DNA of 10,801 nt. Source: CBDCWT01 sp965223305. GTDB taxonomy: Bacteria > Planctomycetota > Planctomycetia > Pirellulales > Pirellulaceae. How positions within the stretch are numbered: position 1 is the stretch's first letter; each line of letters starts with the position of its first letter. Shown piece by piece: positions 7,022 to 10,801 of the stretch. The DNA lies in assembly GCA_965223305.1 (NCBI GenBank), contig CBDCWT010000075.1:1-10801 (forward strand), read 5' to 3'. The notes under the pieces are model-generated. The model was not told where the DNA came from. It did not search any database and saw nothing but the letters and a program-made list of their open reading frames with translations. A program made the position numbers and the translations under genes.

Positions 7022-9253
7022 CTAACGTTGCAGAAATTCTCGCATCCGCCTGATTTGGTTCAGGTCGACACCTGTTGGCTGATGCTCCAAGAGCCAGTCC
7101 AGATCGGCCACGGCGGCAGCCCGCCGTCCCGTCTCGGCCCGAATCGCAGCGCGGAAACTCCGGTAATCCGCAGCAGCCGGCTCAAGAATCAGCAACGCCT
7201 CCAAGATTCTGAGCATCGCCTCCTTGTCTTCTTCTTCGACAACCACCTTCCATAAGTTGCGCAACATGCGGGCGAGAATCTCAGTTCTCGCCGCCGGCCG
7301 CAGGTGATCGTCAGTTAACGGTTGGCCACCCAGGTCGCGCACTAGCTCCTCCGCCTGCTGGCGGGTGATGAACGCGCCTCGGTTGTAAACATCAACCATC
7401 TGCGGCTCACCTTCCGCCGGCACGAAGCGGACGACAAAGTGACCTGGCAGCCCAACTCCTTCGACGGTGAGCCCCAGTTTGGCTGCCAAATCCATGTAGA
7501 GTGTCGCCAGAGTGATCGGCAGCCCCTCGCGGTCATCAATGACGCGGTTCATAAAGCTGTTGGCGCGGTCATAGTATTCGAACCGGCTGCCGTGGTAGCC
7601 CCACTCGGCGAACAGAAACTTGTGTAGGGCTGACAGTCGGTCCGCCTCCGTCGCATCTTCGGCCAGTGACTCCTGTACTCGCTCAGCCATGCTCGTCGCT
7701 TGCGCGACATAGGCGTCAACGTCGAGGTCCGGGTCTTCGAATCGAGCGAGCAATAGCGCGGCCCGCAGCAAATCAAACTGGTCCTCCGCGATGAGCTCAG
7801 CGAATTCTCGCGCGGCCGTATGCAGGTTGACATCCGAGGCGAGCCGCCTCAGTTGAGCGGCCTGCGATTGGAGGCGGCCAGCCCGCTTTTCGAGCTCGCT
7901 GGCCCGCTTCCGCAACACAGCGATACTGGCCGTCGCCGCGCGGCTGATCTGAACGAGCTGTTCATCTCCCACGTCCTGTAGAGGCGGCAAGCCATCGATT
8001 GACTGAGCAGCTTGCTGCATCGCCTCCGCCGTAACATGTTCGGACGCCAACTCTGCGCCCACACGAAAGCGTCTGAATTCCGCTTCGGTCTGGCGAAACT
8101 TGGCCAAGCCCACGCGGCCGCTGTCGAACGACCCGTCATTCGACTCGATGACCAGGTGGCCGTTGATGAAACAGAGAAGGCGTCCATTTTCAACCCGGAC
8201 ACTCAACTCGTTCCAATCGCCGTGACGATAGTGCTCGGATGCTTCCTCCGCCAGTATCCGCCACGAAAAGACAGTCGGGCCGTCGAAGCAAGTCAGCCGC
8301 AACTTGCCGTTGCTGGGATAGAAACCATAGTGCCGATGCTTGCCATCGGAATGAAACACGAGCCCCGCTGCGCCAGCTTCGTGATCGAGCCTGACCGTGA
8401 CGGCCAGCTCAAACGGTGCCGGCGGGACCTCGACTTCCGCCAGGCACAGCGACCGGCCACCGAAGCCGCCGCCGCTGCCAGTTACCGAAATTCGCCCCCC
8501 ATGCTCCCGCCAGCGACTTCCGAATAATGGATGCCATCGCTCTGGGTCCACGACTCCCAGGTTCGACCAACGCTCAAATGGGATCGGATTCGGTTTGTCC
8601 AGCAGTGACCGGAGTGCCTGTACTTGGACCGCGAACCCGACATTCTGCTCGACGGCCGATTTCAAGCTGACAATTCCGACGACCCTACCGCCGCTGTCGA
8701 CAACGGGTCCGCCGCTGTTTCCAAACTCAATCGGCATGGCAAGTTGAAGGAGCTCCCTGCCTCGGATCTTGCGAAGCGCCGAAACCAATCCGCTGACCAC
8801 GCTGTTCTCCAGCCCCCAAGGATTGCCCATTGCAATCACGGGCGTTCCCTGGGCTGGTCTTTGGTCGCTGAGTGGAAGCGGCTGCAGAGGGTTTTCCGGA
8901 TCGACCGCGACACGGATAACCGCCAAGTCAAGTGCATGGTCAGAGGCCTCGACCGCTAATACTTTGGGCTTGCGGCCGTCGGGCAGCTCGACGACAAAGG
9001 AACGGCCCTCGCCGATCACGTGCAAGTTCGTGGCGAGCAACCCGTCGGAAGAAACGACAAAAGCCGTCCCGATGCCCTGCTGGTCGCCGTCGCGATTCTC
9101 GACTCGGATCGTCGCCAGTGAGGCTCGCACCCGCTTGACAAGTTCCTCGACCGGTAGCTTGTCGCCCTGTTGGTCGCGGGGTGCTGCCGCCTCTTGGGCG
9201 GGCTGGCTCAGCAAGCTCAACGAAGTGACCGCAGCAACAAGCAAGTTGTTCAT
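7022..9253 (-). CDS. Exported HtrA-like trypsin protease fused to LamG-like, SirB1 and TPR modules
   Basis: 743 residues from ATG 9253, chosen because it opens a signal-peptide-like N-terminus (MNNLLVAAVTSLSLLSQPA) behind AGGG at 9264-9261 with a 7-base spacer. The frame also reaches ATG 9301 (16 residues more), but that would bury the signal. Order: trypsin-like S1C/HtrA domain (about 35-220) with His78 in ATNLHVIG, Asp109 in ALDLAVIRV and Ser180 in EFGNSGGPVV; no PDZ domain. Then a LamG/DUF1080-like concanavalin fold (about 250-400), a helical coiled-coil stretch (about 439-474, RKRASELEKRAGRLQSQ), and a SirB1-type transglutaminase-like domain (about 484-634: NSFMNRVIDDREGLPITLAT, VGLPGHFVVRF, DVYNRG). 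A TPR-like C-terminus (656-739) follows. All three cysteines lie in the LamG part, so the SirB1 domain has none and is probably non-catalytic. It lies upstream of moxR on the same strand, 128 bases from that gene's start. Confidence 0.87.
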   Translation of the reverse strand: MNNLLVAAVTSLSLLSQPAQEAAAPRDQQGDKLPVEELVKRVRASLATIRVENRDGDQQGIGTAFVVSSDGLLATNLHVIGEGRSFVVELPDGRKPKVLAVEASDHALDLAVIRVAVDPENPLQPLPLSDQRPAQGTPVIAMGNPWGLENSVVSGLVSALRKIRGRELLQLAMPIEFGNSGGPVVDSGGRVVGIVSLKSAVEQNVGFAVQVQALRSLLDKPNPIPFERWSNLGVVDPERWHPLFGSRWREHGGRISVTGSGGGFGGRSLCLAEVEVPPAPFELAVTVRLDHEAGAAGLVFHSDGKHRHYGFYPSNGKLRLTCFDGPTVFSWRILAEEASEHYRHGDWNELSVRVENGRLLCFINGHLVIESNDGSFDSGRVGLAKFRQTEAEFRRFRVGAELASEHVTAEAMQQAAQSIDGLPPLQDVGDEQLVQISRAATASIAVLRKRASELEKRAGRLQSQAAQLRRLASDVNLHTAAREFAELIAEDQFDLLRAALLLARFEDPDLDVDAYVAQATSMAERVQESLAEDATEADRLSALHKFLFAEWGYHGSRFEYYDRANSFMNRVIDDREGLPITLATLYMDLAAKLGLTVEGVGLPGHFVVRFVPAEGEPQMVDVYNRGAFITRQQAEELVRDLGGQPLTDDHLRPAARTEILARMLRNLWKVVVEEEDKEAMLRILEALLILEPAAADYRSFRAAIRAETGRRAAAVADLDWLLEHQPTGVDLNQIRRMREFLQR

Positions 9254-9264
9254 TCGACGACCCT
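9254..9264 (-). promoter_or_regulatory. Ribosome site of the protease-fusion gene
   Basis: AGGG on the minus strand (9264-9261) lies 7 bases before ATG 9253. This decides in favour of that start over the in-frame ATG at 9301 and agrees with the signal-peptide-like N-terminus. A TTGACG (minus strand 9301-9296) further upstream looks like a -35 box, but I see no convincing -10 partner. Confidence 0.4.
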
Positions 9265-9340
9265 GATCTTCGTGAAACGCTACCCGGGCGGGTGGCGTCA
9301 AAGCCCACTACGCAGTTTAGCCGAAATCCTGCACACGGGT

Positions 9341-9524
9341 GTTAACCCGAATTATTCATGAGCGATCTGCTACGAGGTCGTAAGTCCATCCGTGGCTTCG
9401 TCATGCTTCACAATTCTCCCTCGACGTATTGCTTCAATACGCCTGCGGGAGAATTGCTCGCCTTCCTTGCCACGAACGTACTTACAACCTCTCGCGACGA
9501 TCTTCATGAATAATCCGGGTTAAC
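9341..9524. mobile_element. 184-bp palindromic MITE-like element
   Basis: The whole element is an imperfect palindrome centred on the perfect hairpin CGTATTG-CTT-CAATACG (9425-9441). The tips are GTTAACCCG (9341-9349) and CGGGTTAAC (9516-9524). The outermost 21 bases of the two arms differ at one position. Further in, GG(T/C)-GTAAGT, CGTGGC and CAATTCTCCC are shared at matching places. GTTAAC is itself palindromic, so a TTAA target duplication is possible but cannot be told apart from the arm ends. No transposase is encoded; it would depend on an enzyme supplied elsewhere. One short open frame is seen per strand: plus 9358-9513 (51 codons) and minus 9507-9370 (45 codons, strongly basic). Both start at equivalent ATGs in the two arms, so I treat them as by-products of the symmetry. 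It lies between the starts of two divergent genes. Confidence 0.8.
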
Positions 9525-9874
9525 GCGGCGACGGCTTACCTCCGGTGCAAGCAGCCTGTCGTCCGAGCCGCAAAATCCCGCCGAGCTTATCACAGCGTCC
9601 TTCGGCTCGCAGATCACAAGACAGACCGAGTCCGACCGACCCCAAAGCCGTGGCGGCAGCCTGATCCTCGAGCCGGGTCCCTACTTGGCGCCCAACAGGC
9701 CAGAAACCTAGGATTGTCCGATTGTGCCTGGTGGCGCCAGCCACCCGTTTGGCAGGCTCTGGGGCTCGGCGGCGTGCGCCACGGGCAGAAGCACCCGTCG
9801 CCCAGAAGCACCGCCAGAACGCTCGGGGCAAAAAAGAGTTGAATAAGTCGCTCCGCTCTGCCCATCATCAGAAA
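9525..9874. other. 350-base stretch without a recognisable gene
   Basis: No frame on either strand gives a recognisable product. The 103-codon minus-strand frame ending at 9520 runs into the palindromic element and looks low in information. Small structures seen are a hairpin GGTGGC-GCCA-GCCACC at 9730-9745 and a 10-base direct repeat CAGAAGCACC at 9786 and 9803. The stretch should contain the promoter and leader of homoserine dehydrogenase, but no clear -35/-10 pair or strong ribosome site is visible. A gene decayed beyond recognition is possible. Confidence 0.45.
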
Positions 9875-10801
9875 ATGCAAACCACCAAAGTCGGCATTGT
9901 GGGTCTGGGAACCGTTGGCGCCGGGGTTGCGCGAATTCTGCTGGATCATGGCGATCGAACCGCCCGCCATGCCGGACGCACCCTCTGGCTGGAGAAGATC
10001 GTGGTACGTGACGTCGCCCAAGCCCGCGACGTTACGTTACCCGCTGGGTTGCTCACGGACGACTTGTCTGAGATTACCAACCAGCCGGAGATCCACGTGG
10101 TCGCTCAGCTGATCGGCGGCCTGGAGCCAGCCCGGACGATCATGCTGAAGCTGCTCGAAAGCGGCAAGGACATCGTGACCGCCAACAAGGCATTGTTGGC
10201 GGAACACGGCCCCGAGCTCTTCGATCGAGCTCGCGAACTAGGCCGCTCGATCGCCTTCGAAGCTTCCGTCGCGGGCGGTATTCCGATTGTGACAAACATC
10301 GGCCAATGCTTTTCTGGGAATCAGATCACGTCGCTGCGTGGGATTCTAAACGGTACGAGCAATTTCATTGTCTCCCAGATGGAGGAACAGGGAGCCGATT
10401 TCAGCGCCGCGGTCGCCGAAGCACAAAGGCGCGGTTTTGCTGAAGCGGACCCGGCGATGGACGTGGATGGGACTGACGCCGCACAGAAACTGGCGATCCT
10501 GGCGCATCTCGCCTTCGGAGCGCGCGTTCACTGGGCGGAGATCCCACGTGTGGGCATCGACCGTCTGGATTGTGCTGATCTGGGGTACGCCCGTGAACTC
10601 GGCTATCGCATCAAGCTACTCGCAATTGCTCAGCTGACACCAGGCGGCCTGGAGTTGCACGTTTCGCCGACCTTAGTTCGCCGGGGACGACCTCTCGCGG
10701 AGGTACGCGAGGCCTACAACGCTTTGAGTGTCGTGGGTGATGCGGTGGGACCAGTCTTTTTTCATGGCCTGGGCGCCGGCCAGATGCCAACCGCCTCCGC
10801 G
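9875..10801 (+). CDS. hom: Homoserine dehydrogenase (3' end outside window)
   Basis: Catalyses NAD(P)H-dependent reduction of aspartate semialdehyde to homoserine, the branch point to threonine and methionine; cytosolic. 309 codons are present and the frame is open at the window edge. Seen in order: Rossmann motif VGIVGLGTVGAGV (6-18), IGGLEPA (80-86), TANKALLAEHG with Lys105, ASVAGGIPIV, ILNGTSNFI (157-165), and GFAEADPAMDVDGTDAAQK with Glu190, Asp201 and Lys205 spaced as in the yeast enzyme's active site. The last codons, GAGQMPTASA, match the conserved end of the catalytic domain. Full bacterial enzymes usually carry a C-terminal ACT domain for threonine feedback, which would lie beyond the edge. 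ATG 9875 fits the family N-terminus, but no good Shine-Dalgarno site precedes it. Nothing in the window is an obvious pathway partner. Confidence 0.95.
   Translation, partial: MQTTKVGIVGLGTVGAGVARILLDHGDRTARHAGRTLWLEKIVVRDVAQARDVTLPAGLLTDDLSEITNQPEIHVVAQLIGGLEPARTIMLKLLESGKDIVTANKALLAEHGPELFDRARELGRSIAFEASVAGGIPIVTNIGQCFSGNQITSLRGILNGTSNFIVSQMEEQGADFSAAVAEAQRRGFAEADPAMDVDGTDAAQKLAILAHLAFGARVHWAEIPRVGIDRLDCADLGYARELGYRIKLLAIAQLTPGGLELHVSPTLVRRGRPLAEVREAYNALSVVGDAVGPVFFHGLGAGQMPTASA

Noticed and set aside
8012..8527. 171-codon plus-strand frame
   Set aside because: It is antisense to the protease-fusion gene, with no motif or ribosome site.
9273..9301. TTGACG as the -35 box of a promoter for the protease gene
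   Set aside because: No -10-like hexamer stands 16-18 bases downstream, and planctomycete promoter consensus is uncertain.
9614..10021. 135-codon minus-strand frame over the start of homoserine dehydrogenase
   Set aside because: It overlaps the well-supported N-terminus of hom on the opposite strand and has no recognisable content.

Overview
The window looks like chromosome from a planctomycete, probably of the Pirellulales type. This is inferred from three things: a palindromic intergenic element of the GCGTTAGC type, an ATCCTGT-heptamer hairpin, and a secreted trypsin-like protease fused to a LamG-like fold and a SirB1/TPR module. No rRNA or tRNA is present, so the placement rests on style rather than a marker gene.

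Layout, left to right. Positions 1-205 hold no confident gene but carry two different palindromic elements back to back (61-126 and 141-205). The second abuts a 38-codon remnant of the C-terminus of a thiamine-pyrophosphate enzyme (202-315), which suggests an old deletion or insertion junction. Two plus-strand oxidoreductase genes follow: a CurA/prostaglandin-reductase type MDR enzyme (434-1432), whose conserved N-terminus runs up to an ATC codon instead of ATG, and a D-2-hydroxyacid dehydrogenase (1473-2441). They are 40 bases apart and probably co-transcribed. A 216-base convergent gap contains a perfect 10-bp inverted repeat that could end transcription from both sides.

The centre is a four-gene minus-strand block, read right to left: a secreted HtrA-like protease/LamG/SirB1/TPR fusion (9253-7022), a MoxR AAA+ ATPase (6893-5940), a DUF58 protein (5943-4699, overlapping moxR by ATGA) and a TgpA-like membrane transglutaminase-domain protein (4655-2658). 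MoxR-DUF58-TgpA is a recurring trio in bacteria. MoxR probably acts as a cytoplasmic chaperone-like ATPase for a membrane-anchored complex whose transglutaminase-like domain is outside the cytoplasmic membrane. The protease fusion upstream adds a second exported protein with a transglutaminase-related domain, so the block may be an envelope-maintenance system. That role is inference.

The right end has a 184-bp near-perfectly centred palindrome (9341-9524), a MITE-like element with a short open frame on each strand. A 350-base stretch with no recognisable gene follows, and then the first 309 codons of homoserine dehydrogenase (9875 to the window edge), a threonine/methionine pathway enzyme.
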